Assembly: GCF_013364355.1 (NCBI RefSeq) | Contig: NZ_CP054931.1 | Coordinates: 3,658,001-3,722,000, forward strand | Direction: 5' to 3' | Length of the DNA: 64,000 bases | Origin: Stenotrophomonas sp. NA06056 | GTDB lineage: Bacteria; Pseudomonadota; Gammaproteobacteria; Xanthomonadales; Xanthomonadaceae | Shown: piece after piece, positions 1 to 8,255 of the stretch | Layout: every line of letters begins with the position of its first letter | Position numbering within the stretch: the first letter of the stretch is position 1 | Notes under the pieces: generated by a model | Databases searched by the model: none | Seen by the model: the letters and a program-made list of their open reading frames with translations, nothing else | What the model was told of the DNA's origin: nothing | Position numbers and translations under genes: made by a program

Positions 1-405
1 AACCAGCTGCCAGCCATCGACGGCATCGCCGTTGAGGCGCAGGCGCAGCGACCGGCCCTGCTCGGTGGTGAAGGTCGCCATGCTGAAATCACCAGTCATC
101 AGCACGCCGGTCAGGCGCAGTGCGGGACTGGTGGCCGCTTCGCTGCCCCCCAGCAGGTACGGGCGCGGCTTGCGGTCTTCGGCGAACAGCGGCCGCTCGC
201 TGATCACGCTGTAGCTGTCTGCGCCGGCCATGCGTTCGGGCGCCAGCACAGGCAGTGCCGGCAGCGCGGCCTGGGTATCGCCCTCTGCGCTGATCGTGGG
301 CAGTTGGCTGCCCAGGCCGAAACCGGTGGCCAGCCAGACCGCAGCGGCCCATCCGGCCAGCGCCAGCAGCAGCCCGGTGCGCAGGTTGATCTGCTCAAGC
401 TTCAT
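1..405 (-). CDS. gspN: Type II secretion protein GspN (XpsN), N-terminal 135 residues; cut by window start
   Basis: Reading right to left, the frame opens at an ATG at 405 and runs off the window at base 1 with no stop. The start MKLEQINLRTG is followed by a hydrophobic segment (about residues 10-35), as expected for an inner-membrane-anchored T2SS accessory protein. The visible soluble part contains LLGGSEAATSPALRLTGVL, a GspC/GspN-like periplasmic stretch. It overlaps the end of gspM by 11 bases, so the two are translationally coupled. Position after gspM matches the E-to-N order of the Xanthomonas xps operon, in which the secretin gene gspD would come next. The assignment rests mainly on operon position and the membrane-anchor topology. 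Confidence 0.82.
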   Translation of the reverse strand, partial: MKLEQINLRTGLLLALAGWAAAVWLATGFGLGSQLPTISAEGDTQAALPALPVLAPERMAGADSYSVISERPLFAEDRKPRPYLLGGSEAATSPALRLTGVLMTGDFSMATFTTEQGRSLRLRLNGDAVDGWQLV

Positions 406-1114
406 CGGCCACCTCCTGCGCATCGGCAGCAGGCTGCTCTGCCGGTGCCGGTACAGGTGCCGGCGGCGACACCACCGGCGCCGCTGCAGGTGGGGCGGCC
501 GCGGGCGCTGCGGAGGAATCGGCAGCAGCACTTGGCAGCAGGTAGCCCGCCAGCTCGAAAGACACATCCAGGCCGAGGCCGGATTCGTTCGGCGATTGCT
601 GGAATCGCTGCGCGATCAGGTTGAGGTTGTCCACGAACAGGCGCGGGCTGCCGGTCTCCAGGCTGTGCAGGACGGTGGCCAGTTCGGCCACGCCGCAGCG
701 CAGGCGCACCTGCATGGCCACGCGGACGAAGGCGGCATCGCGACGGTTGTCGCTCAAGGGCGTGCGGTTGCTGATGGTGCAGCTGCGGTTACCCGGGCTG
801 GCCATCGCCACCGCATCCTGCAGGCGTGCGCCGAGCGCGGCCGCAGCGGCCTCGGCGGTGGCTTCCTGCAGGAAACCCGGGCGCTGCTGCAGGGCGTCGC
901 GGGTCGCGCGCAGCCGTTGTTCGATCTGCGGCTGCTGCTGCAGCTGCGCCTGCACGCGCTGCTGGCGTTCGCGCAGGGCAGCAGCATCGGCGTCGATCGC
1001 CAGCAGCGGCTGGGTGAACCACGGGTGCACCAGCAGCAGGTAGGCCAGGCCCAGCACTGCCAGCAGCAGCGCCAGTGCCAGCCAGCGGTCACGGCGTGCG
1101 CTTGGCATCGGCAT
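395..1114 (-). CDS. gspM: Type II secretion inner-membrane assembly protein GspM (XpsM)
   Basis: 239 residues. A short basic N-terminus (SARRDRW) precedes one membrane segment at about 12-32. A heptad-rich region with many Gln and Arg follows (about 43-90), typical of the GspM coiled coil, then a compact periplasmic domain (about 95-195) and a long Pro/Ala-rich tail (about 205-239). GspM works with GspL to link the cytoplasmic ATPase to the pseudopilus platform. The start lies 26 bases inside gspL; a second in-frame ATG at 1108 is an equally possible start. Pro/Ala tails are common in low-conservation ends of this family, so I attach no function to it. Confidence 0.88.
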   Translation of the reverse strand: MPMPSARRDRWLALALLLAVLGLAYLLLVHPWFTQPLLAIDADAAALRERQQRVQAQLQQQPQIEQRLRATRDALQQRPGFLQEATAEAAAAALGARLQDAVAMASPGNRSCTISNRTPLSDNRRDAAFVRVAMQVRLRCGVAELATVLHSLETGSPRLFVDNLNLIAQRFQQSPNESGLGLDVSFELAGYLLPSAAADSSAAPAAAPPAAAPVVSPPAPVPAPAEQPAADAQEVADEA

Positions 1115-2258
1115 CGGCCGCCTCCGGGGTGTCAGTCGGGGCGGGTGCCGGTGCAGGTGCGGCCGAAGGCAATGGCTGCAGCTCGGCGGTCAGGGTGAAG
1201 CGGTCGCGGCCACTGGCGGCACCGTCGGCCTGCAGCACGCCCGTGAGATTGACCTTGCGCCACTGTGGCGCGTCCTGCAGCAACGGAACCAGCTGCGATG
1301 CTTCACTGCTGAGGCCGATCAGCTGCAGGCTGCTGTTCTCGATCGCCAGTTTTTCCAGGTAGGTGCCGTCGGGCAGGCGTCGGGTCAGCTCATTCCACAC
1401 TTCAACGGTACTGGCGCGCTGGTTGCGTTGTGTTTCCAGGAACGCCGCTCCATCCAGCAGCGCCTGCAGCTGGCTGCGCTCGCTGGCGACGCCACGCGCG
1501 CTGCGGGCGCTGCGCTCGACGTCTTCGCGCAGCGCATCGACGGCGGCGCGGCGATTGTCCAGCAACTGCATTGCCGCCAGCACCAGCATCACCAGCGCCG
1601 CTGCAGCGAGCAGCAGGTTCCAGCGCCGCATCGGGTCCGGCCGCTGTTGACGCTGCGCGGGTGGCAGCAGGTTGACCTGCAGCGCGCGGCCCTGCGCGTC
1701 GAGCGCATCGACGCCGGCAAGCGCATCGGCCCAGTCACCGATCTGCGCGCGCCAGTCATCGAGCTGACGCAGCGGCCACGCCACCAGCTCCACCTGCAAC
1801 AGGCCTTCGCCGGCACTGCCCAGTTCACGGATGTCATAGCTGACCTGGCTGGCTTCGAACGGTGTCTGCCGGTCGATCTCGTAGCCGACCACCGCACGCA
1901 GGCGGTCAGCGGCCGCAGCAGGCAGGCGCAGCGTGCGCCGCAGGACCTGCCCGGCGGGCAGCAGCCACACCCGTGGCAGGCTGCGCAGGCGCGGCTCGAG
2001 CACGCGGTCCAGGTCCGCCGGTTGCAGCGGCCACGGAAGACCGGCCACAGGCTCAAGGCCGTCACCGGTTTCGCGCCAGACCTGCAACTGCCCGTCTTCG
2101 CACTGCAGCAGCAGGCGGGTCTGCGACCAGCCCAGTGCCCATTGCCAGCGCATCGGCACCCACGCCAGCAACGACTGCCGCCACCAGCGCAGGAAACGGC
2201 CGGCACCGGGGCCGATCTGGCCCTGCACCTGCCGCAGACTGTCCTGCCAAGCCGTCAT
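1089..2258 (-). CDS. gspL: Type II secretion protein GspL (XpsL), with PilN-like domain
   Basis: 389 residues. The N-terminal two-thirds form the cytoplasmic actin-like GspL domain that binds the N-domain of the GspE ATPase. A single membrane segment lies near residues 213-232 (WNLLLAAAALVMLVLAAMQLL). The periplasmic part is a PilN-like fold (ferredoxin-like, about 290-365, including GTYLEKLAIENSSLQLIGLS). The C-terminus is a Pro/Ala-rich tail. ATG at 2258 overlaps the gspK stop by four bases (ATGA). Bitopic topology, length and neighbours all fit GspL; the shorter pilus protein PilN is excluded by the large N-terminal domain and the T2SS context. Confidence 0.9.
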   Translation of the reverse strand: MTAWQDSLRQVQGQIGPGAGRFLRWWRQSLLAWVPMRWQWALGWSQTRLLLQCEDGQLQVWRETGDGLEPVAGLPWPLQPADLDRVLEPRLRSLPRVWLLPAGQVLRRTLRLPAAAADRLRAVVGYEIDRQTPFEASQVSYDIRELGSAGEGLLQVELVAWPLRQLDDWRAQIGDWADALAGVDALDAQGRALQVNLLPPAQRQQRPDPMRRWNLLLAAAALVMLVLAAMQLLDNRRAAVDALREDVERSARSARGVASERSQLQALLDGAAFLETQRNQRASTVEVWNELTRRLPDGTYLEKLAIENSSLQLIGLSSEASQLVPLLQDAPQWRKVNLTGVLQADGAASGRDRFTLTAELQPLPSAAPAPAPAPTDTPEAADADAKRTP

Positions 2259-3118
2259 CTTGCTGCCATTCCCTGCTCCCAGCGAAGCACTGTGTAAGTC
2301 CGGCCGGGCACCCCGCCCGATCCGTTGCGCACCACCGCCTGCAGCACCGACAGGCGTCCGCTGCCGTCAGTGGCACGGGACTCGATACTATAGGTGCCAC
2401 TGCCGCTGGCAAGCGCCGATGCATCCGCAGCGTTATCTCCGTCACGCTCCTGCTGGGCGCGTTGCGCCAGCAGTTGTTCCGCATCCAGGCCCATGGCGGT
2501 CAACACCGGGCCACTGGCGAAGCGCGGATCCGGACGCGCCTGCCGGCTGTAGAGCGTCAGGTGCGGCAGCATCGCGGCATACAGCGACCCGCGCATCCCC
2601 AGCACCCGCTGCAGTTCGCCCAGGGTTTCAAAGCGCTTGTTGCGCGGGCCATAGGGCAGGCCTGCCGCAGCGTACTCGGGGGCTTCGGCACCGCCACCGG
2701 GCTGCAGCAGGCTGTCTTCATCGCGCCAGTCGATGATCGCACCGGCCAACTGCTTGGCGGTATCCGCGGGCTCGCCCAGTGCCTGCATGAATGCGGACAG
2801 CAGTGCCGCATCCGCCAGGTTGAGGTTGATCTTGCCGTTCTCGTCCAGTACCCGGATCTCGATGCGGGCGTCGTCGAACTGCCAACGATAGGCGCGCCCG
2901 TCGGCCTGCCACGGCGGACGCTGCGGGTCTGGCTGCAGCCGCAGCAGCGCGTACTCCAGGCCGGCGCGAGCGCGCTCCTGGCCACGGGCATCATCACCGA
3001 GCACCCGCTGCTGCAGGTGTTCGACCCGTGCGCTGAGCGCGAAGGCGCCGACCAACGCGGTCATCAACGCAATCAGCCACAGCACCAATACCAGCGCGGC
3101 ACCGCGCGGATGGCTCAT
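2255..3118 (-). CDS. gspK: Type II secretion minor pseudopilin GspK (XpsK)
   Basis: 287 residues with the start at 3118. Upstream in-frame codons to 3247 are open but lie inside gspJ, and the ATG at 3118 makes a four-base ATGA overlap with the gspJ stop. The N-terminus MSHPRGAALVLVLWLIALM is a prepilin-like leader ending in Gly followed by a hydrophobic helix. It lacks the Glu at mature position 5 found in the other pseudopilins, which is characteristic of GspK. The large globular insertion (for example NGKINLNLADAALLSAFM, a helix-hairpin-like segment, and IIDWRDED) caps the pseudopilus tip complex with GspI and GspJ. Processing would need a prepilin peptidase encoded outside this window. Confidence 0.93.
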   Translation of the reverse strand: MSHPRGAALVLVLWLIALMTALVGAFALSARVEHLQQRVLGDDARGQERARAGLEYALLRLQPDPQRPPWQADGRAYRWQFDDARIEIRVLDENGKINLNLADAALLSAFMQALGEPADTAKQLAGAIIDWRDEDSLLQPGGGAEAPEYAAAGLPYGPRNKRFETLGELQRVLGMRGSLYAAMLPHLTLYSRQARPDPRFASGPVLTAMGLDAEQLLAQRAQQERDGDNAADASALASGSGTYSIESRATDGSGRLSVLQAVVRNGSGGVPGRTYTVLRWEQGMAAR

Positions 3119-3747
3119 CGCGCGCCTCCACTGCCACCGGCACGCAGTGACACCACCAGCGGCGGCCACGGCGTGCCTCTGCTTGGCACGATCTGCACTT
3201 CCACCAGCAATGGCAGGCGCCGGGTGTCGTCCCAACGAGGTAACCACTCGGTCAATTGCCCGTTGCTGGCGTCGACACCGCGATAGCGCAGCCGTACCTC
3301 CTTCAAGTCCTCCGCCAGCACTTCGGGCGGGCGCGGCGGGTTCTCTTCAATGCGCTCACCTTCCTGCAGCAGCACCAGCTCCAGCAGCAGCCGGCGGTGG
3401 CCGGCGGCGCCATCCACCTGCAGCGCATGCAGGTAGGGGCCGCCGCGACCGAGATAACCCGGCAGGTCGGCAACGAACGTCATGCCCTGATCATCGCCCT
3501 GGAAGAACACCGGTTCGCGGGTAGGGTCAGGCACTTCCAACGGACTGCGCAGGGCACTGGCAAGCTGACGCCGCAGCAGGGCCTGCACCGCGCGCATGCG
3601 TTCGCTCTGCGCGGCGATCTGCTCACCGCGCTGGCTGATCGCCATCGCCGAGCGCACGCTGGCGAAGGCCAACGCCAGGCCGCCGGCCAACAGCACGGTG
3701 GCCAGCATGACTTCGATCAGGGTGAAGCCCCGCGCACGGTGCCTCAT
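3115..3747 (-). CDS. gspJ: Type II secretion minor pseudopilin GspJ (XpsJ)
   Basis: 210 residues. The leader MRHRARGFTLIEVMLATVLL carries the class III signal: basic residues, Gly at -1, Phe at +1 and Glu at +5, then the hydrophobic N-terminal helix. The rest is a beta-rich globular domain ending in a Gly/Ser tail. GspJ joins GspI and GspK in the tip complex. The ATG at 3747 overlaps the gspI stop in an ATGA, and the gene's own end overlaps gspK the same way, so I-J-K are tightly coupled. Length and prepilin motif fit the family. Confidence 0.92.
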   Translation of the reverse strand: MRHRARGFTLIEVMLATVLLAGGLALAFASVRSAMAISQRGEQIAAQSERMRAVQALLRRQLASALRSPLEVPDPTREPVFFQGDDQGMTFVADLPGYLGRGGPYLHALQVDGAAGHRRLLLELVLLQEGERIEENPPRPPEVLAEDLKEVRLRYRGVDASNGQLTEWLPRWDDTRRLPLLVEVQIVPSRGTPWPPLVVSLRAGGSGGAR

Positions 3748-4163
3748 CGTGCGTTCTCCACGGTCGGCGGCAACAGACGCAGGCTGCGCCAGCGCATCTG
3801 CTCACGCTCGCTGTCACCCCAGCGCACCTGCAGCTGCAGTTCCGCCAGCCACGGGCCACCCGGCGCCTGCGCAGCGGGCAGCGCACCACTGCGCGGCTCG
3901 GCCCAGGGCTGCACCTGCAGCTGCCAGTGATAGCGCCCCTGCTCCCACTCGCCCTGCTGGCTGCCGGCCTGCAGTGGCGCTTCCACGCCAGCGGCGGCCA
4001 GCAACGATTGCGCGTGCAGCACCGCGCGCGTACGCAGCTCGGCATCGCGCACCTGGCGCGCGCCACCAGACAGGCTGCCCAGCAACAGGGTCAGCGCCAA
4101 CCCAAGCAATGCGAAGGCAATGATCACTTCAAGCAGGGTGAAGCCACGGGCGCGCGACCTCAT
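3744..4163 (-). CDS. gspI: Type II secretion minor pseudopilin GspI (XpsI)
   Basis: 139 residues from the ATG at 4163, chosen because it forms a four-base ATGA overlap with the gspH stop and places the leader directly before the motif. An ATG-like start at 4175 would add only four residues. The N-terminus MRSRARGFTLLEVIIAFALL is a clear prepilin cleavage site (G^FTLLE). The short globular domain matches GspI, which nucleates the pseudopilus tip with GspJ and GspK. It is the smallest of the minor pseudopilins, as here. Confidence 0.92.
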   Translation of the reverse strand: MRSRARGFTLLEVIIAFALLGLALTLLLGSLSGGARQVRDAELRTRAVLHAQSLLAAAGVEAPLQAGSQQGEWEQGRYHWQLQVQPWAEPRSGALPAAQAPGGPWLAELQLQVRWGDSEREQMRWRSLRLLPPTVENAR

Positions 4164-4654
4164 TGCGCCCGCCACGGTCCGGAACGGACTTCACCGGTCA
4201 ACCAGCCCACATCGATGCGCCACTCGGCGCTTTCCAGCTGCAGGCGGATGCGGCCGCCGCTGGAGCCGCCGTCGGGATGGAATTCGATCACGCCCTGGCC
4301 GGGCGCGGTGGCCAACTGCGCGGCCCCCTCGAACTGCACCTTCAGCTTGGCCGGCACTTCACCGTGGCGCTGGTTGGCGCCCTGCCAGCGATGCTGTGCC
4401 GGTTCGATCACGAAGCGCTGCGGCTCGCCGCGGGCAATGGCCTGCGCGCGCACCATGCGCAACTGGTTGGCGATGTCCTTGCCGGCACTGCGCAGCTGCA
4501 TGCCGGCAAAGCCACGCGACATGCCCGCGGCGGTGATCAGGCCGATGGCGGCGATCAACGCGATCACCAGCAGCATCTCCAGCAGCGACAGCCCCGCTGC
4601 GCGCCTGCCGTGCAGGCGCGGGCGTGACACCCGGCGCGGCAGGAAAAGCAGCAT
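4160..4654 (-). CDS. gspH: Type II secretion minor pseudopilin GspH (XpsH)
   Basis: 164 residues. A long basic leader (MLLFLPRRVSRPRLHGRRAA) precedes GLSLLEMLLVIALIAAIGLI, the prepilin site and helix with Glu at +5. The C-terminal region (VIEFHPDGGSSGGRIRLQ) resembles the GspH/FimT domain, where FxPDG is a common signature. It lies six bases after the gspG stop and overlaps gspI. GspH connects the tip complex to the GspG fibre. Confidence 0.92.
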   Translation of the reverse strand: MLLFLPRRVSRPRLHGRRAAGLSLLEMLLVIALIAAIGLITAAGMSRGFAGMQLRSAGKDIANQLRMVRAQAIARGEPQRFVIEPAQHRWQGANQRHGEVPAKLKVQFEGAAQLATAPGQGVIEFHPDGGSSGGRIRLQLESAEWRIDVGWLTGEVRSGPWRAQ

Positions 4655-4660
4655 GCGTGC

Positions 4661-5104
4661 TTACGGCTGGTAGCGGATGTCGGCGTCGACGCTGCTGCCG
4701 CCGGCCTTGCCGTCCTTGCCCAGGCTGATCAGTTCATACGCCTGGCCTTCGCCCGGTGCGCGGTACTCCAGGGCGTGGCCCCACGGGTCGTTGAGGTCGG
4801 CGGGCTTGGCATACGGGCCCAGCCAGCCACCGACGCCGGCCGGAGCGGTCACCAGGTCGTTGAGCGAGGCAGGCAGCTTGCCGGTATCGATCTGGTAGTT
4901 GTCGACCTTGGAAGCAACGGTCTGTACCTGCGCCTTGGCGATGTTGGCCTTGCCACGGTCGGCACCGCCGAGCACGCGGCTGGCGACCAGGGTCAGTACC
5001 GCGCCGATCAGCACGATGACGATGATGATCTCCAGCAGGCTCATGCCCGACTGGTGGCGTGCAGCGGTGAAGGAAAGGCGGATCGGTCGACGGGAAGCAA
5101 TCAT
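4661..5104 (-). CDS. gspG: Type II secretion major pseudopilin GspG (XpsG)
   Basis: 147 residues. The leader ends in QSG, with mature MSLLEIIIVIVLIGAVL (Glu at +5). The conserved GspG C-terminal region is present, including VDNYQIDTGKLPASLNDLV and DPWGHALEYRAPG, which carry the calcium-loop region of this family. A strong AAAGGA-type ribosome site precedes the ATG at 5104. As the main fibre subunit it needs more protein than its neighbours, and it is set apart from gspF by a 49-base gap instead of an overlap. It is one of the most confidently identified T2SS genes here. Confidence 0.97.
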   Translation of the reverse strand: MIASRRPIRLSFTAARHQSGMSLLEIIIVIVLIGAVLTLVASRVLGGADRGKANIAKAQVQTVASKVDNYQIDTGKLPASLNDLVTAPAGVGGWLGPYAKPADLNDPWGHALEYRAPGEGQAYELISLGKDGKAGGSSVDADIRYQP

Positions 5105-5153
5105 GGTCGGTCCTTTCAGGTACGGGATGTCGGGGTTGCGAAGGAGGCCATCA

Positions 5154-6374
5154 TCAGCCGATGGCGTTGGTGAGGTCGTACAACGGCACCAGCACGGCCA
5201 CGATCACCGCGCCGACCACCGAGGCCAGCACCAGGGTGATCGCCGGCACCATCGCCGCCAGCAGGCGGTCGATGCGGCGGGCACTGTCCTGTTCGAAAGT
5301 ATCAGCCGCTTTCAGCAGCATGGTATCGAGTGCACCGGACTCCTCGCCGACCTGGATCATCTGCAGTGCCAGGCGCGGGAAACGCTTGCCACGCGACAAC
5401 GCCAGCGACAGGCCGGTGCCGTTCTTGACCTCGTCGGCGGCGGTCTCCAGATCGGCCGCCAGCGCGCGGTTGCCCAGCACGTTGCGGGCGATGCCCAGCG
5501 CCCCCAGCAGCGGCACGCCGTTGCGCAGCAGCGTTCCCAGGGTGCGTGCCAGCCGCGCGGTTTCCAGCTCACCCAACAGGCGGCCGATGCCGCGGCGCTG
5601 CAGCAGCCAGCCGTCCAGCGCCAACCGGAACGCGGGCTGCCGCACCTTGCGTTCAAACAACAGCAGCAGCACGCCGGGCACCACCAACAGCAGGACCCAC
5701 CAGTCACGCACGAACAGGCCCAGCTGCAGCACCAGGTTGGTGAACCACGGCAACGCCACGTCCAGGCTTTCGTACATCTGTGCGAACTGCGGCACCACGT
5801 AGCCCAGCAGGAACAGCAGCGCGCCGCCCACCACCACCAGCAGGATCGCCGGGTACACCAGCGCGTTGATCACCTTGCCCTGCAGCGCGCGGCTGCGTTC
5901 AAGATAATCGGCCAGGCGTTGCAGGGTCTCGTGCAGGCTGCCACCGGCTTCACCGGCGCGCACCATGTTCACGTACAGGCGCGAGAACAACCCGTGCTGG
6001 CGTTCCAGCGCAGTCGACAGCGGCGCGCCGCCACGCACCACGTCGCGGATATCGGTGATCGCGCGGCGCGAGCGCTCGTCTTCGGGCAGGCTGAGCAGGA
6101 TCGACAGTGCGCGGTCCAGCGGCTGTCCGGCACCGAGCAGCGTGGCCAGCTGCTGGGTGAACTGCAGCAATGCCGCGCCCTGCAGCGGGCGCTGGCGGAA
6201 CAAGCCGCGCAGGCTGCTGCCGCCCACCGCCCCGCCGTCGGCCAGCTGCGTTTCCATCGGCAGGTGGCCCTGGTCCTGCAGGCGCGCGACCAGGTCGGCC
6301 TCGCTGGCCGCTTCCATCTGTCCGTCGAAGATCTCGCCGTGCGTATTGAGCGCCTTGTAGCGATAGTTCGGCAT
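5154..6374 (-). CDS. gspF: Type II secretion inner-membrane platform protein GspF (XpsF)
   Basis: 406 residues, the usual GspF length. It starts MPNYRYKALNTHGEIFDGQMEA, the typical GspF/PilC opening. Two repeated T2SSF cytoplasmic domains (about 70-195 and 270-395) alternate with three membrane segments near 172-192, 220-242 and 376-398. GspF is the polytopic platform that converts GspE ATPase movement into pseudopilus assembly. It begins 24 bases after the gspE stop and shares its direction. Confidence 0.96.
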   Translation of the reverse strand: MPNYRYKALNTHGEIFDGQMEAASEADLVARLQDQGHLPMETQLADGGAVGGSSLRGLFRQRPLQGAALLQFTQQLATLLGAGQPLDRALSILLSLPEDERSRRAITDIRDVVRGGAPLSTALERQHGLFSRLYVNMVRAGEAGGSLHETLQRLADYLERSRALQGKVINALVYPAILLVVVGGALLFLLGYVVPQFAQMYESLDVALPWFTNLVLQLGLFVRDWWVLLLVVPGVLLLLFERKVRQPAFRLALDGWLLQRRGIGRLLGELETARLARTLGTLLRNGVPLLGALGIARNVLGNRALAADLETAADEVKNGTGLSLALSRGKRFPRLALQMIQVGEESGALDTMLLKAADTFEQDSARRIDRLLAAMVPAITLVLASVVGAVIVAVLVPLYDLTNAIG

Positions 6375-6398
6375 GTCAGCCCCTGCGTCCTGCGCGCA

Positions 6399-8120
6399 TC
6401 AGCTTTCCTCGGTCACGCGCAGGACTTCCTCGAGGGTCGTCTGCCCGCTGAGGGCCTTGGCCAGGCCATCCTCGTACATGGTGCGCATGCCGGCTTCGCG
6501 GGCGATGCGTTCGATCTCGCCCATGCCATCACGGCGCATCACCGCACGCCGCAGCGCGTCGTTCATCACCAGGAATTCCATGATGGTGGTGCGCCCCAGG
6601 TAGCCGGTCGGTGCCAGCGCCGACGGCTTCGGCCGATACAGGTGGATCGTTCCCTGCGGCTGCAGGCGGCGCAGGTCGAAGCGCTCGATTTCTTCCGGCG
6701 AGGCTTCGTACCGCTCCGCGTGGGTAGGCTCCAGCCGGCGCACCAGGCGCTGGGCCAGGATGCCGTTGATGGTGGAGGTCAGCAGGTAATCCTCCACGCC
6801 CATGTCGAGCAGGCGGGTAATGCCGCCGGCGGCATTGTTGGTATGCAGCGTGGACAGCACCAGGTGGCCGGTCAACGCCGATTGGATCGCGATGCGCGCG
6901 GTTTCCAGGTCGCGCATTTCGCCGATCATGATGATGTCCGGATCCTGGCGCACGATGCTGCGCAGCGCATTGGCGAAATCCAGCCCGATCTGCGGCTTGG
7001 CCTGGATCTGGTTGATGCCTTCGATCTGGTACTCGACCGGATCCTCGACGGTGATGATCTTGACGTCGGCGGTGTTGAGCTGGCTCAGCGCGGTATACAG
7101 CGTGGTGGTCTTGCCCGACCCGGTGGGGCCGGTCACCAGCAGGATGCCGTGCGGCTGTTCAAGCACCTTGCGGAACTGCGGCAGGAAGGCGTCGGTGAAG
7201 CCCAGCCGATGGAAGTCGAACACCACCGTTTCGCGGTCCAGCAGTCGCATCACCACGCTTTCGCCGTGCGCGGTAGGCACCGTGCTGACACGCAGGTCCA
7301 GTTCCTTGCCCTGCACGCGCAGCATGATGCGGCCGTCCTGCGGCAGCCGGCGCTCGGCGATGTTGAGCCGGGCCATGATCTTGATGCGGCTGATCACCGC
7401 GGCGGTCAGGTTGGCCGGCGGGCTCTCGCCTTCGACCAGCACGCCATCGACGCGGTAGCGCACTTTCAGCCGGTTTTCGAAAGGCTCGACGTGGATGTCC
7501 GATGCGCGCAGTTCGACCGCGCGCTGGATCACCAGATTGACCAGGCGGATCACCGGCGCTTCCGAGGCGAGATCGCGCAGGTGCTCGATATCGTCCACTG
7601 CGCCGCCTTCGCCATCGGCGGTCTCCACGATCGCCCCCATCGCGCTGCGGCCCTGCCCGAACCAGCGCTCGATCAGGTCATCGATTTCTGCGCGCATGCC
7701 CAGCAGCGGCGTGACCGGCACGCCCAGCGCCAGCTGCACGGCCTGTTGCGGGTAAGCATCGTGGGCGTCGGCCAGCCACAGCTGCACGCCGTGTTCATCC
7801 AACGCCAGCGGGCACACGTGGAACTGCTTGAGAAAGCGCAGCGACAGCGGCAGGCCCTCGGCCAGCGCCTGCGGCGGCGACTCAGGCAGCTGCCGTCCTT
7901 CCAGCAGCGGCAGGCCCAGCACATCGGCACTGGCCTGCGCCTGGTCACGTTCGGACACCAGCCCAAGCCGCACCAGCAGACCCAGCAGGCTGCCGCCGGC
8001 TTCGGCATGCAGCGGCCGCGCACGCGCCAGATCTCCTTCCTTGAGCCGACCACGTGCCAGCAGCGCATCGAGGATGCGGCCTTCAGTGTCGTCGATGGCG
8101 GTGGCAGCGAGCGCGTTCAC
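6399..8120 (-). CDS. gspE: Type II secretion ATPase GspE (XpsE), without the usual tetracysteine motif
   Basis: 573 residues from a GTG at 8120, preceded by a good AGGAG site. The N-terminal region (about 1-150) is the GspE N-domain that docks on GspL. The ATPase core has Walker A GPTGSGKTTTLYTAL, a Walker B/Asp box at DPDIIMIGEMRDLET and the His box HTNNAAGGITRLLDMG. In many GspE proteins four cysteines in two CxxC pairs follow LAQRLVR. Here the same stretch (LEPTHAERYEASPEE to GTIHLYRP) has no cysteine. It is the first gene of the operon and provides energy for pseudopilus growth. Confidence 0.96.
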   Translation of the reverse strand: MNALAATAIDDTEGRILDALLARGRLKEGDLARARPLHAEAGGSLLGLLVRLGLVSERDQAQASADVLGLPLLEGRQLPESPPQALAEGLPLSLRFLKQFHVCPLALDEHGVQLWLADAHDAYPQQAVQLALGVPVTPLLGMRAEIDDLIERWFGQGRSAMGAIVETADGEGGAVDDIEHLRDLASEAPVIRLVNLVIQRAVELRASDIHVEPFENRLKVRYRVDGVLVEGESPPANLTAAVISRIKIMARLNIAERRLPQDGRIMLRVQGKELDLRVSTVPTAHGESVVMRLLDRETVVFDFHRLGFTDAFLPQFRKVLEQPHGILLVTGPTGSGKTTTLYTALSQLNTADVKIITVEDPVEYQIEGINQIQAKPQIGLDFANALRSIVRQDPDIIMIGEMRDLETARIAIQSALTGHLVLSTLHTNNAAGGITRLLDMGVEDYLLTSTINGILAQRLVRRLEPTHAERYEASPEEIERFDLRRLQPQGTIHLYRPKPSALAPTGYLGRTTIMEFLVMNDALRRAVMRRDGMGEIERIAREAGMRTMYEDGLAKALSGQTTLEEVLRVTEES

Positions 8121-8189
8121 GTGACTCTCCTGTCGATCGTCCCGACTTTAGCAGTTAAGCCGTGGTTTCCACCCTCTCCGATTCTTCTT

Positions 8190-8226
8190 TCGTAAAAAGA
8201 CGAAGCCCGTCACACAGGTGACGGGC
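8190..8226 (-). terminator. Rho-independent terminator after the S8 protease gene
   Basis: A nine-base perfect stem (8205-8213 with 8218-8226) has a four-base loop. Read on the minus strand it is followed by TTCGTCTTTTTACG, giving a U-rich tail. It lies 30 bases beyond the protease stop and 70 bases before gspE, so it separates the protease transcript from the T2SS operon. Confidence 0.85.
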
Positions 8227-8255
8227 CTCGCTTATTCATTTACGACGGTCGCTGA

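Noticed and set aside
4899..8195. 1098-codon plus-strand frame
   Set aside because: It is antisense to gspG, gspF and gspE. The predicted protein is rich in His, Gln and Arg, typical of a shadow frame.
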